Shown: one piece after another, positions 27,094-35,565 of the stretch
Position numbering within the stretch: position 1 is the stretch's first letter
Layout of the letters: the number at the start of each line of letters is the position of its first letter
Assembly (NCBI GenBank): GCA_021414005.1
Contig: JAIOPH010000011.1
Span: 62,001 to 126,000, forward strand
Origin: Chthoniobacter sp.
GTDB lineage: Bacteria; Verrucomicrobiota; Verrucomicrobiia; Chthoniobacterales; Chthoniobacteraceae
Length of the DNA: 64,000 bases
Direction of reading: 5' to 3'
Translations under genes and position numbers: made by a program
The notes under the pieces: generated by a model
What the model saw: only the letters and a program-made list of their open reading frames with translations
What the model was told of the DNA's origin: nothing
The model's database searches: none

Positions 27094-27325
27094 CTAGCCC
27101 CGGGCGGACCGCCGCCGCGCCAGGAGGAGCGGGAGGCAAAGTCCGGCGAGCAAGGGCGGCGGATGGCTCGGGAACGGCGCTCGCGCTGATGGATGCGGGA
27201 TCGACGGTGAAAGTGATATTGCCCACCAGCGTGAGCGTGCTGTTGGGGCCGATGGGAATTTTTTCGTCCCTCTCGTTGACAAGGGCGCGCCTGCCGCTTA
27301 CAAACGCCGTCCCGCTTTTCACCAA
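27094..27325 (-). pseudogene. Frameshifted remnant of a PEP-CTERM protein
   Basis: On the minus strand one frame reads TLTLVGNITFTVDP...SASAVPEPSAA and another, one base on, reads LLAGLCLPLLLARRRSARG and then stops. Together these are the VPEP motif, hydrophobic helix and Arg cluster of a PEP-CTERM sorting signal. Removing one base of the GGG at 27154-27156 joins them. No signal peptide is present, so this is the 3' part of a decayed gene, lying in the upstream region of rplI. Confidence 0.65.
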
Positions 27326-27339
27326 CCTGCTTTTTCACC

Positions 27340-27882
27340 ATGCCAACGACCGAAATCATCCTCACCGAAAAGATCGCCAATCTGGGCGTCGAAGCCGACA
27401 TCGTGAAGGTCCGTCGCGGGTATGCGCGGAACTTTCTCTTCCCTCAGCAGAAGGCGCTGGAAATCACGCCGGCCACGCTCAAGCGCCTCAATGGCCTGAA
27501 GGCGAAGCGTGCGGCGCGCGAGGCGCAGGAAATGAATGACGCCAATGAACTGGCGCGCAAGATCAACAAGCTCAAGCTGAACATGGAGATCGAGACCGGC
27601 GCGACCGGCAAGGCCTTCGGCTCGATCACGGCGGCGGATCTCGCGGAGAAAATTCAGGCTGAACTCGGCGGTAAGATTGAGATCGATCGCCACAAGATCC
27701 ATCTCGAGCGCCCGATCAAGGAAAGCGGCGAGCATGAGGTCAGCATCAAGCTGCACCCCGAGGTCACGGCCAAGGTCAAGGTCACGGTGAAAGCCCTCGG
27801 CGCGCCCGAGGCTCCGGCCCCGGTGGAAGAACCGTCCGGTCCGAAGACCTACAAGGCCAAGCACAAGGCCAAGCACAGCTAG
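27340..27882 (+). CDS. rplI: 50S ribosomal protein L9
   Basis: 180 aa. The N-terminal domain has the L9 signature (LGVEADIVKVRRGYARNFLFP), then the long central helix (~45-80) and the C-terminal rRNA-binding domain. It is ~30 residues longer than the usual ~150 because of a Pro/Ala-rich segment and a Lys/His-rich tail (KTYKAKHKAKHS) likely to contact rRNA. The stop codon overlaps the AGGAGG site of dnaB, linking the two. Confidence 0.96.
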   Translation: MPTTEIILTEKIANLGVEADIVKVRRGYARNFLFPQQKALEITPATLKRLNGLKAKRAAREAQEMNDANELARKINKLKLNMEIETGATGKAFGSITAADLAEKIQAELGGKIEIDRHKIHLERPIKESGEHEVSIKLHPEVTAKVKVTVKALGAPEAPAPVEEPSGPKTYKAKHKAKHS

Positions 27883-27897
27883 GAGGGCTGACCAACG

Positions 27898-29349
27898 ATG
27901 GAGGCTTCCAGCAAAACTGTGAAGTCCGCCGGAAAAGGTGGGAAAGGCGACGCCAGCGACCTGCGGCAACCGGCGCATTATCGACCGGATGTTCACCGGT
28001 TATTGCCGCAGTCCCCGGACGCGGAGAAAGGCGTGCTCTGCTCCTTCCTGCTCGCGGATCGCAGCGTCGGCGGTTTCTGCGCGGAGAAACAGATCACGCG
28101 CGATCACTTCCACATCCCCGCCCACGCGGAAATCTACGCGGTGCTCATGGAGCTGTGGGACGCGGGCAAGCCCATTGATTTCATCCTGCTGACCGAACTG
28201 CTCCGCGACCGGCGGCAGCTCGATCAGGTGGGCGGCGCGGCCTTTGTCACGGAGCTTTTCACCTTTCTCCCCACCGCGGCCAACGTGGCTTTCTACGTGG
28301 AGATCGTACAGGAGAAGCACACGCTCCGCGAAATCATCAAGGTTTGCACCGAATACGCCGCGCGCAGTTACGACGAGCAGGACAACGTCCCCAATCTGCT
28401 CGACGACGTGGAGGGCAAGATTTTTGCCATCGCCCAGGATCGCTTCAAGGAAAAGGCCGCGGACATGAAGGACCATGTGATGAAGGCCATCAACGACATC
28501 GAGGCGCTCTATGAACGGCGCGGCGAGATCAGCGGCCTGGCCACGGGGCTTTCGGAGTTCGACAAGATGACCGACGGCCTGCACGGCGCGGAGATGATCG
28601 TCATCGCCGCGCGGCCCTCAATGGGCAAAACCGCGCTGGCCATGAACATGGCCGAACATGTGGCGCTGGAACTCAAAAAAGCCGTGGCCGTTTTCTCGCT
28701 GGAAATGAGCACCTCCCAGCTCGTGCAGCGCATGCTCTGCTCCCGCGCCAAGGTGAACCTCGGCAGCATCCGCAACGGCTTCCTCAGCGAGCGCGACTTC
28801 CCCGCGCTCACCGCCGCCGCGTCGAAGCTCGCCGAGAGCAAATTTTTCATCGACGACACCCCCGGCCTTTCCATTCTCGAACTCCGTGCCAAGGCCCGCC
28901 GGCTCAAGAGCCAGCACGACATCGCGGCCATCTTCATCGACTACCTCCAGCTCCTCCGCAGCACCAGCCGCCGCGCGCAGGACAACCGCCAGCTCGAAAT
29001 CGCGGAAATTTCGTCCGGGCTCAAGGGCCTCGCCAAGGAACTGAACATCCCCATCGTCGTCCTCGCGCAGCTCAATCGTAACCCCGAAGGCCGCACCGGC
29101 GAAGCCAAGGGCCGTCCGCGCCTTTCCGACCTGCGCGAGTCCGGCAGCATCGAGCAGGACGCCGACCTCGTGGGTCTGCTCGTGCGCGAGGAGTATTACG
29201 CCGACACCGACGAGGACAAAAAGGAGGCCGAAGGCAAAGCCACCCTCATCATCGCCAAGCAGCGTAACGGCCCGGTGGGCGACGTGCCGCTCACGTTCCT
29301 GAAAGAGTTCACCCGCTTCGAAAACCGCGCGCGGGAAGTGGAGGAGTAG
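27898..29349 (+). CDS. dnaB: Replicative DNA helicase DnaB
   Basis: 483 aa. A basic ~35-residue leader, N-terminal helicase-loader/primase-binding domain (~38-140, SPDAEKGVLCSFL), and RecA-like motor with Walker A in ARPSMGKTALAMN (~236-248), Walker B in IAAIFIDYLQLL, and DLRESGSIEQDADLV near the end. It unwinds DNA at the fork. The ribosome site AGGAGG (27881-27886) overlaps the rplI stop; rplI-dnaB is a common bacterial pairing. No intein seen. Confidence 0.97.
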   Translation: MEASSKTVKSAGKGGKGDASDLRQPAHYRPDVHRLLPQSPDAEKGVLCSFLLADRSVGGFCAEKQITRDHFHIPAHAEIYAVLMELWDAGKPIDFILLTELLRDRRQLDQVGGAAFVTELFTFLPTAANVAFYVEIVQEKHTLREIIKVCTEYAARSYDEQDNVPNLLDDVEGKIFAIAQDRFKEKAADMKDHVMKAINDIEALYERRGEISGLATGLSEFDKMTDGLHGAEMIVIAARPSMGKTALAMNMAEHVALELKKAVAVFSLEMSTSQLVQRMLCSRAKVNLGSIRNGFLSERDFPALTAAASKLAESKFFIDDTPGLSILELRAKARRLKSQHDIAAIFIDYLQLLRSTSRRAQDNRQLEIAEISSGLKGLAKELNIPIVVLAQLNRNPEGRTGEAKGRPRLSDLRESGSIEQDADLVGLLVREEYYADTDEDKKEAEGKATLIIAKQRNGPVGDVPLTFLKEFTRFENRAREVEE

Positions 29350-29376
29350 GCGCGAGAATTCCGGTGGTCTCTGCTG

Positions 29377-29901
29377 CTACATGAAAAAGGCGGTCGCGCC
29401 GACAACTGCACCCGCCGCACCCAGAGCGACACCCGCGAACCAGAACGCGTGCCAGCGCGAGAGGATGGCCACGGAGCAAATGACGATCGCGATTTGCATC
29501 ATCAGCGAACCGCGGTCGCAACGGTCGTTGACCTTGGAATCCTGCTCGGCGGTGGCCCGCAGCGTTTCAGCCACTTTTTTAATGTCTTCCTTTTCCTTCT
29601 CATACCGCTCTGCCTCCGCCTTCAGCCGCGCGATTTCCGTCGCCCTCGTCTCATCGGGTTGTGCTCCGCTCACCGCCGCGAACATGGTGCCCTGCATCGC
29701 CGCTATCTGGCCCTTGATGCTCTTGGCCTGGAAATAGCCCCACTGGTTGGTGGCCTCGTTGGTTTTGAGGATCGAGTCGGTTTTGGCGTTGTCGCCCAGA
29801 CTGCCGATGAAGGAGAGGATCACGGCCAGAATGGCGATGCTGATGGCGACCCGCTTTTCAAACGGATCGGTTGCTTCGGGAATTTCGGGGGCGTCGGCCA
29901 T
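29377..29901 (-). CDS. DUF4337 membrane protein
   Basis: 174 aa. N-terminal acidic segment, one membrane helix (~19-35), a central coiled coil rich in Lys/Glu/Ala (~85-120, ARLKAEAERYEKEKEDIKK), and two C-terminal helices (~134-148 and 152-172). NEATNQWGYFQAKSIKGQ (~48-65) is the typical DUF4337 segment. Function unknown. Convergent with dnaB. Confidence 0.8.
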   Translation of the reverse strand: MADAPEIPEATDPFEKRVAISIAILAVILSFIGSLGDNAKTDSILKTNEATNQWGYFQAKSIKGQIAAMQGTMFAAVSGAQPDETRATEIARLKAEAERYEKEKEDIKKVAETLRATAEQDSKVNDRCDRGSLMMQIAIVICSVAILSRWHAFWFAGVALGAAGAVVGATAFFM

Positions 29902-30226
29902 GCGGAACGGTTACGAGGCGGCGGGGGAAATGCCAAGTGCGTTTGCAGGAAACGACGCCCTCGTCCTCATCGCCCAATAGATCCTCACCGTTCGCCAAGG
30001 CCGCTCCCTGACCGAGGATCGCCAGTTCATCAAGAAGTCCGTGCGGCGTTCGATCCCGGGCGGGCAGACCGAGACAACGATCGGAATTGTTACTCATCCG
30101 AGACGATTCAGCTTTTCCAAGCACCAGTGCCGGGGAAAAGCGGACGGAGTAAGAAAACAGCCGATTCTTACAAGTTGCGGGCAACCGTTGCGCTTAGTGG
30201 GCCGCATTCGGTATGTGGTGAATGCG
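29902..30226 (+). other. Open stretch with a possible broken coding sequence
   Basis: From about 29935 one frame reads AGNDALVLIAQ, hits a TAG at 29978-29980, then continues ILTVRQGRSLTEDRQFIKKS and RRSIPGGQTETT with no further stop into the next gene. The composition looks protein-like. It could be a decayed gene, or an N-terminal extension of the downstream gene starting at a GTG (30041). I do not recognise it. Confidence 0.3.
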
Positions 30227-30700
30227 ATGCTGACCGAGTTGAATAAGGACAGGCTGGAGAACTTGCTTCAGACGCTTAATGGCCTGCCGCCGCCGCTGAA
30301 TGGCGTGACGGAAAGCAGCGGACTGTCGCAGATATTGCGACGCGGTGGTGTGCCAGCGCCACTGGCCGAAAATATCGAAACCTCGCTTACGCAGGGACAC
30401 TTCGATTTGCCTACGCTGAAATCCGCCATCGGCTACGCCTCCTACCAAAAGCTGGTTGACCTTCGCAACTTATGCCTCGGAGTAGTCGGGTTGGGGTTCT
30501 TCTTCATCGTGGTTTCGCTGTTTCTGATGAGTGGCAGAACAATGGTGATTTGGATCGGCGGGATTATTTGGGGAGCCATGAAAGCTTCAGCGATCTCCAA
30601 TGAAATGAAGAGCTTCCAGGGACGGAAGAAGGATCTTCAGACGGTGGAGAAACACAGCCAGCAGCAGAAGGAACATTCCGCTCCGCCGGATTTGTATTAA
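30227..30700 (+). CDS. Small membrane protein of unknown function
   Basis: 157 aa from the ATG at 30227. The N-terminal half is helical and soluble (LTELNKDRLENLLQTLNGLP); two adjacent hydrophobic segments follow (~84-103 and ~107-120), then a polar Lys/Gln-rich tail. The frame is open further upstream (GTG at 30041 gives 219 aa), so the start is uncertain. No family recognised; it precedes the lpxI block by 73 nt, without clear connection. Confidence 0.55.
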   Translation: MLTELNKDRLENLLQTLNGLPPPLNGVTESSGLSQILRRGGVPAPLAENIETSLTQGHFDLPTLKSAIGYASYQKLVDLRNLCLGVVGLGFFFIVVSLFLMSGRTMVIWIGGIIWGAMKASAISNEMKSFQGRKKDLQTVEKHSQQQKEHSAPPDLY

Positions 30701-30773
30701 GGCCTTACCTGGCGGTGCGCGGCCGAGTCCGCCGCTTGCCAACGTCGCGCGCGGATCCCTAGAGTCGCGCGCC

Positions 30774-31589
30774 TTGAGCATCCCGCAGACACTCGTGATC
30801 ATTGCCGGCAACGGCACCTACCCGCAGGCGATGGCCCGGGCCGCACGCGCGGCAGGCGTGGCGCGGCTGGCCGTGGCCGCCTTTCAAAACGAAACCGATC
30901 CCGCGCTCGCGCCGCTGGTGGATGAAGTGGAATGGTTGCGCGTGGGCCAGCTCGGGAAGCTGCTCGGCTTTTTGAAAAAATCGGGAGCCACGCACGCGGT
31001 GATGTCCGGGCAGATTCATCCGCGCAACCTTTTCGACCTCCGGCCCGACATCAAGGCGCTGGTGGTGCTGGCGAAGCTGAAGCGGCGCAACGCGGAGAGC
31101 ATCTTTGGCGCGATTGCCGACGAGATGCAGGCCATCGGCGTGAACTTGCTGCCGGCGACCACTTTCATGGCCGAGCATCTCGCGCCTGCCGGGCTGATCG
31201 CGGGGCCGCGGCTGAAGCCACGCGAGGAGGACGATGTGCGCTACGGCTTTCACATCGCCAAGGAATCCGCGCGGCTCGACATCGGGCAAACCGTGGTGGT
31301 GAAAAACGGGACGGTGCTGGCGGTGGAAGCCTTTGAGGGGACGAACGCGGCGCTGAAACGCGGAGGCGAACTCGGTAGGAAAGACGCCATCATGGTGAAG
31401 GTGTCCAAGCCGAATCAGGACTTTCGTTTCGACGTGCCGGTGATCGGTCCACTCACGCTCGAAGCCGCCCGCGAGGCCCGCATCCGAGCGCTCGGCGTCG
31501 AGGCTGGGATGACGCTGCTTTTGGAAAAGGAGAAGCTCACCGCGCTCGCCGAGCAGCATCGCATCTCCGTTTTTGGGTTACAGGAATGA
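30774..31589 (+). CDS. lpxI: UDP-2,3-diacylglucosamine pyrophosphatase, LpxI type
   Basis: 271 aa. N-terminal IIAGNGTYPQAMARAAR, central VMSGQIHPRNLFDLRPD and the C-terminal KVSKPNQDFRFDVPVIGP match LpxI, which cleaves UDP-diacylglucosamine to lipid X, the alternative to LpxH. LpxB, which uses that product, is encoded two genes downstream. Start is a TTG at 30774, where the family sequence begins. Its stop codon is immediately followed by a long inverted repeat. Confidence 0.93.
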   Translation: MSIPQTLVIIAGNGTYPQAMARAARAAGVARLAVAAFQNETDPALAPLVDEVEWLRVGQLGKLLGFLKKSGATHAVMSGQIHPRNLFDLRPDIKALVVLAKLKRRNAESIFGAIADEMQAIGVNLLPATTFMAEHLAPAGLIAGPRLKPREEDDVRYGFHIAKESARLDIGQTVVVKNGTVLAVEAFEGTNAALKRGGELGRKDAIMVKVSKPNQDFRFDVPVIGPLTLEAAREARIRALGVEAGMTLLLEKEKLTALAEQHRISVFGLQE

Positions 31590-31760
31590 CGCGGAGGATT
31601 TTACCAGAGATGACGCCGATTGCGCAGATGGGAGGAGTTGATGGAGACTGAATTCCTCAATTTCAAACACGCCAAACTCAAGCGGAAGCGCGTCGCCACC
31701 AGCCACCCATGATTTCTTCATCTGCGCCATCGGCGTCATCTGCGGTAAATCCCTCCGCGC
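31587..31760 (+). repeat. Long inverted repeat that runs into the next gene
   Basis: Left arm ~31589-31630, right arm ~31719-31760, with ~88 nt between. The core arms (31596-31630 and 31719-31752) are reverse complements apart from one indel and three mismatches, and similarity extends another ~7 nt outward. The left arm begins at the lpxI stop codon; the right arm overlaps codons ~4-17 of the following oxidoreductase gene. The motif CAGATGACGCCGAT is partly iterated. Confidence 0.8.
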
Positions 31761-32764
31761 CGTCTCCGTTCCGCCTCGGCGTGATCGGAGCCGGCAGCAT
31801 GGGCAAAAACCACGCGCGCATTTTCGCGGGACTGCCGGATGCGGAGTTCACGGCCGTGCTGGATGAGCGCACGGAGGTCGCCAGCGCCATCGCGGCGCAG
31901 CATGGCGCGCGAGCTTTCACAAAGCTGGAGGATTTCGCCGACGCCATCGACGCGGCGACGGTGGCCACGCCGACGGTGACGCACTTCGCCATCGCCAGGG
32001 CGCTGCTCGAACGTGGCAAGCATGTGCTCGTAGAGAAGCCTTTCACCGAAACGCCCGAGCAAGCGCGCGAATTGTGCGACCTCGCGCAGCAGCGCGGCCT
32101 AGTTCTTCAGGTCGGCCACATCGAGCGCTTCAACCCCGCGCTCTCCGCGCTCGAGGCCCGGCTCACGCGCCCCCGCTTTATCGAGGCCACGCGCCTTTCG
32201 CCCTATCCCGGACGCAGCCTCGATGTCGGCGTGGTGCTGGACGTGATGATCCACGACCTCGAAATCATCCTGCACCTCGTGCGCTCGCGCGTCGCGCAGT
32301 TGGATGCCGTGGGCGTCTCCGTGTTGAGCAAACGCGAGGACATCGCCAACGTGCGGCTGCGCTTTGAAAACGGTTGCGTGGCGAACATCACCGCGAGCCG
32401 CATCTCGCAGGACAAGCTGCGCAAGATCCGCGTCTTTCAGCAGGACGCCTACCTCTCGCTCGATTACCAAAACCAAAGCGGCTATCTCCTCCGGCTCGCC
32501 CGCGAGGACGAAAAGGAAAGCTCGTTCCTCGGCAAAATCCTCGGCGTCGCCACGGACAGCACGCTCGTCACGGAGTTCGCGGGCCAGCGCATCGTGCGCG
32601 AGCCGGTGCCGGTGGAAAAGGACGAGCCGCTCAAACGCGAACTCGCGGATTTCGTCGCGTGTGCCCGCATCGGCGCGCAGCCGAAAGTGGGAGGGCAGGA
32701 GGCGACGGCGGCGCTGGAGCTGGGGCTGGAGATTACGCGGCTGATCGAAGAGACGGGGAAATGA
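31709..32764 (+). CDS. Gfo/Idh/MocA-family NAD(P)-dependent oxidoreductase
   Basis: 351 aa. A Rossmann fold with GVIGAGSMGKNHARIF (~24-39) and the catalytic-region EKPF motif (~109-112), followed by the C-terminal alpha/beta domain. Family members oxidise or reduce sugars and related compounds, often UDP-sugars in envelope synthesis. Its place between lpxI and lpxB suggests a role in lipid A or LPS sugar modification, which is inference. The first ~18 residues (MISSSAPSASSAVN...) are encoded by a repeat element, so the native start may have been lost or replaced. Confidence 0.88.
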   Translation: MISSSAPSASSAVNPSAPSPFRLGVIGAGSMGKNHARIFAGLPDAEFTAVLDERTEVASAIAAQHGARAFTKLEDFADAIDAATVATPTVTHFAIARALLERGKHVLVEKPFTETPEQARELCDLAQQRGLVLQVGHIERFNPALSALEARLTRPRFIEATRLSPYPGRSLDVGVVLDVMIHDLEIILHLVRSRVAQLDAVGVSVLSKREDIANVRLRFENGCVANITASRISQDKLRKIRVFQQDAYLSLDYQNQSGYLLRLAREDEKESSFLGKILGVATDSTLVTEFAGQRIVREPVPVEKDEPLKRELADFVACARIGAQPKVGGQEATAALELGLEITRLIEETGK

Positions 32765-32890
32765 GATGACGAATGACGGAATGACGAGGGAAGTCCGCAT
32801 GTCGAATGTCCAAGCGAGGGCCGCGCGCGTTCCCGGCCATTCGTCATTTGGGCTTCGTCATTCATTCATCATTCGTCGTTCGTCATTCGG
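32765..32890 (+). repeat. Iterated inverted repeat between the oxidoreductase gene and lpxB
   Basis: Directly after the stop codon, GATGACGAATGACGGAATGA is built from GAATGAC-like units; about 70 nt later the complementary TCGTCATTCATTC, CATTCGTCGTTCGTCATTC units follow. The arms can fold into a long imperfect stem. No T-run, so not a simple terminator. Confidence 0.7.
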
Positions 32891-32908
32891 CATTTTTCTC
32901 CCCTCACC

Positions 32909-34045
32909 ATGACTCCTGGCCGCCGCGTTTACCTCGTCGCCGGCGAAGCCAGCGGAGACGCGCGCGGCGCGGAGCTGATGCGCGCTTTGCACGCGCGCGA
33001 CGCCTCGCTGGAATTCTTCGGCGCGGGCGGGCGCGAGATGCGCGCGCTGGGTGGCGAAGATTTTACCGACTGGGCGGACGAGGCGGTGGTCGGGCTGTGG
33101 GACGTTCTTAAAAAATACGGCTACTTCAAAGCGCAATTCAATCGCATGCTCGCCGACATCGCCCGCGTGCAACCCCGCGCGCTCGTCCTCATCGACTACC
33201 CCGGCTTCAATCTCCGCCTCGCCCAAGCCGTGAAACGCGCCATGCCGAGCGTGCGCATCATCGACTACATCAGCCCGCAGGTCTGGGCCTGGAACCGCGG
33301 CCGCATCCCGAAGATGGCGCGCTATCTCGACCTGATGCTCTGCATCTTCCCGTTTGAAAAACCGCTTTACGAGGAGAGCGGCCTGCGCACCGAGTTCGTC
33401 GGCCATCCGCTGCTCGATTCGCTCGCCGCGAAACGCACCGGCCAGCCGCGCGATCCGCAGCTCGTCGGCCTCTTTCCCGGCAGCCGACAAAAGGAAGTGC
33501 GCAAGATTTTTCCCGTCATGGTGCAGGCCGCGCAGCGGATGAAAACCGCGCGCCCCGAGCTGCGCTTCGAAGCCGCCGCCGCGTCGCACCAACTCGCGGA
33601 CGCCATGCTTGCGACCGTTCGGCAATTTGGCGAAAGCGAAGAGTTCTGCCGCATCACCGTCCGCCATTCGCACGAGCTGATGCAGCACGCCGCCGTCGGC
33701 ATGGTGTGCAGCGGCACGGCCACGCTTGAGGCCGCGTTTTTCGGTCTGCCGCTGTGCATTGTCTATAAAGTCGCCGCGTTGACCTGGATCGTCGGCAAGC
33801 AACTCGTGAAGGTGCCTTTCCTCGGCATGCCCAACGTGCTGGCGGGTCGCGAAATCGCCCGCGAGTTTTTGCAGGGCGACGCCACCCCGCAGGCTCTCGC
33901 CGACGAAATGCTCCGGCTCGTCGCCCAGCCCGCTGCACGGGAATCGCTTCAGCGCGAACTGGCCGCCGTAATCGCCCAGCTCGGTGATTCCGGGGCGGCG
34001 GCGCGCGCGGCGGAGGTGATTCTCGGCGAACTGGCGCGCGGGTGA
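32909..34045 (+). CDS. lpxB: Lipid-A-disaccharide synthase
   Basis: 378 aa GT19 glycosyltransferase. VAGEASGDARGAELM (~11-25), YISPQVWAWNRGRI (~123-136), the HPLLDSL segment and LFPGSRQKEVRKIFP (~189-203) are family signatures. It joins lipid X to UDP-diacylglucosamine to make the lipid A disaccharide, downstream of LpxI. Together with lpxI this shows an LPS-bearing outer membrane. Confidence 0.95.
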   Translation: MTPGRRVYLVAGEASGDARGAELMRALHARDASLEFFGAGGREMRALGGEDFTDWADEAVVGLWDVLKKYGYFKAQFNRMLADIARVQPRALVLIDYPGFNLRLAQAVKRAMPSVRIIDYISPQVWAWNRGRIPKMARYLDLMLCIFPFEKPLYEESGLRTEFVGHPLLDSLAAKRTGQPRDPQLVGLFPGSRQKEVRKIFPVMVQAAQRMKTARPELRFEAAAASHQLADAMLATVRQFGESEEFCRITVRHSHELMQHAAVGMVCSGTATLEAAFFGLPLCIVYKVAALTWIVGKQLVKVPFLGMPNVLAGREIAREFLQGDATPQALADEMLRLVAQPAARESLQRELAAVIAQLGDSGAAARAAEVILGELARG

Positions 34046-34052
34046 GCGGCCG

Positions 34053-35294
34053 TCAGATCGAGTTCAGAAACTCCAGCAGTTGCCGGCGTTGCAGTTGGTG
34101 CAGACGGAGGTAGCGGTCGCGAGATTTCGCGGCCTCGCCGTCGTGCGCGCGAATGGCTGCATCCACGTTTGGCGCGCGGCCGTCGTGCAGGTACGGGGCG
34201 CTGGCGCGCAGGCCCCAGAGCGGTGAGGTGCGCATGTCGCGCGGGCCGGCGTCGGACTGCGCGATGCCGTCGCCCAGCGCGCCCATGTCGTGCAGCAGGA
34301 GGTCGGAGAAAAGAGGCACGGGTTTGAAGTTGAGCGCGGCGATTTCGCTGCGTCCGGTCATTTGCACCGGCGTGTGGCAGGCGTCGCAGGCGAGCTGGCG
34401 GAAAACGTTAAAGCCGTTTTGCGCCGTGGGTGAAAACGGGGCCTGCGGCGGCGCGCCGAGCAGCCGCATGTAGTCTGCTACCACGTCGATGTCCGAACGA
34501 CCGCTCGCGTCCACTTCGTCTTCCGGGTCGGCGATCTGATCCCATTTGGCCAGCTTGGCCGAGTCGCCGTTCGGCGCATTTTCCGTGGGAAAAAAGCGGT
34601 TCGTGATGCCCATTTCATTGCGGTAGGCGTCGGCGGAAAAGGCCAGCAGCGTGGCCTGCTGCGCCTTGTAGCCGAAGCGCCCGACGCGTTCCTCTCCGCT
34701 AACCACATCGGTCACGCGCGCGGCCCGGCCCGCGATGCCGTCGCGTTGCGGCTGCGCGGCGAGGCGCTTGATCGCTTCATCCGGGATGGCCTCGATCAGC
34801 CCCAGCCCAAAGATTGGCGTGGTCTGGCGGAGCGCCGTCACATTCGCCTCCGGCGGCACCCTCTCGATCGCGTCGGGGTCGATCGCCCGCGCCTGGAGCA
34901 GGGAGCCGCCGAGATCGGCCAGCGGATCGAAGACGCCGCCGGTCGCATGCCCAAAGCGCGTGACCGTTTCCCGACTCGCTCCACCGACGGCGGGCGCGTT
35001 GTGGCAGGAGACGCATGAAACATTGTTGAATATCGGACCAAGTCCGCCGGCGACATCCTCGACATTGGTGAACTCATCCAGTCCCGTGGTGAAGGCGTCC
35101 ATCTGCACCTTCGAGAGGCCGGGCAGGGGATCCCCAAAGCGCGCCGGACCGCGCGGCGGACGCATTTTTTGCGGGCGGGGTTCGTGGCGGCGCGCGTGGC
35201 GCTGATCATTGGCCGGGGCTTCACTGGAGGGCGGCATGGCTGTGGCAGCCAGCGTGGTCGCGAGGAGAAACGGCAGAATGCTAGTCGGCTTCAT
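34053..35294 (-). CDS. Di-heme oxidoreductase family protein (DHOR/DUF1111)
   Basis: 413 aa. Signal peptide ~1-19. Two CxxCH sites: CVSCHN (~94-99), after a GLGPIFNNVS segment, and CDACHT (~308-313). C-terminal RTSPLWGLRASAPYLHDGRA (~355-374) is typical of the family, often called thiol oxidoreductase-like. Periplasmic electron-transfer or peroxidase-like activity is likely; the substrate is unknown. Convergent with lpxB with only a few bases between. Confidence 0.88.
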   Translation of the reverse strand: MKPTSILPFLLATTLAATAMPPSSEAPANDQRHARRHEPRPQKMRPPRGPARFGDPLPGLSKVQMDAFTTGLDEFTNVEDVAGGLGPIFNNVSCVSCHNAPAVGGASRETVTRFGHATGGVFDPLADLGGSLLQARAIDPDAIERVPPEANVTALRQTTPIFGLGLIEAIPDEAIKRLAAQPQRDGIAGRAARVTDVVSGEERVGRFGYKAQQATLLAFSADAYRNEMGITNRFFPTENAPNGDSAKLAKWDQIADPEDEVDASGRSDIDVVADYMRLLGAPPQAPFSPTAQNGFNVFRQLACDACHTPVQMTGRSEIAALNFKPVPLFSDLLLHDMGALGDGIAQSDAGPRDMRTSPLWGLRASAPYLHDGRAPNVDAAIRAHDGEAAKSRDRYLRLHQLQRRQLLEFLNSI

Positions 35295-35565
35295 ATTTTC
35301 GAATTTGTGGGGTTGCAGACCGGCGGAAGGATTTCCGGGCGATCCTTGGTTGCCACTAACTTCGCGGCCGATTGTTAAGGCTGTATGATGCGTTGCCGGG
35401 GGAGTTGTAAAGGACGCGTAAAAGCTGCTGCGTGAGGGAAGAAGGATGGGCCTTTAGCCTCAACTCCCGTCGCCGTTGCGCTGAAGCCAAAGCTACTCGC
35501 CGAGGCTCCGTTTCGTGTGAGCCGACTCACTTGCCCTCCAGTCCCGTGTCGCCGCTGCCGAATGT

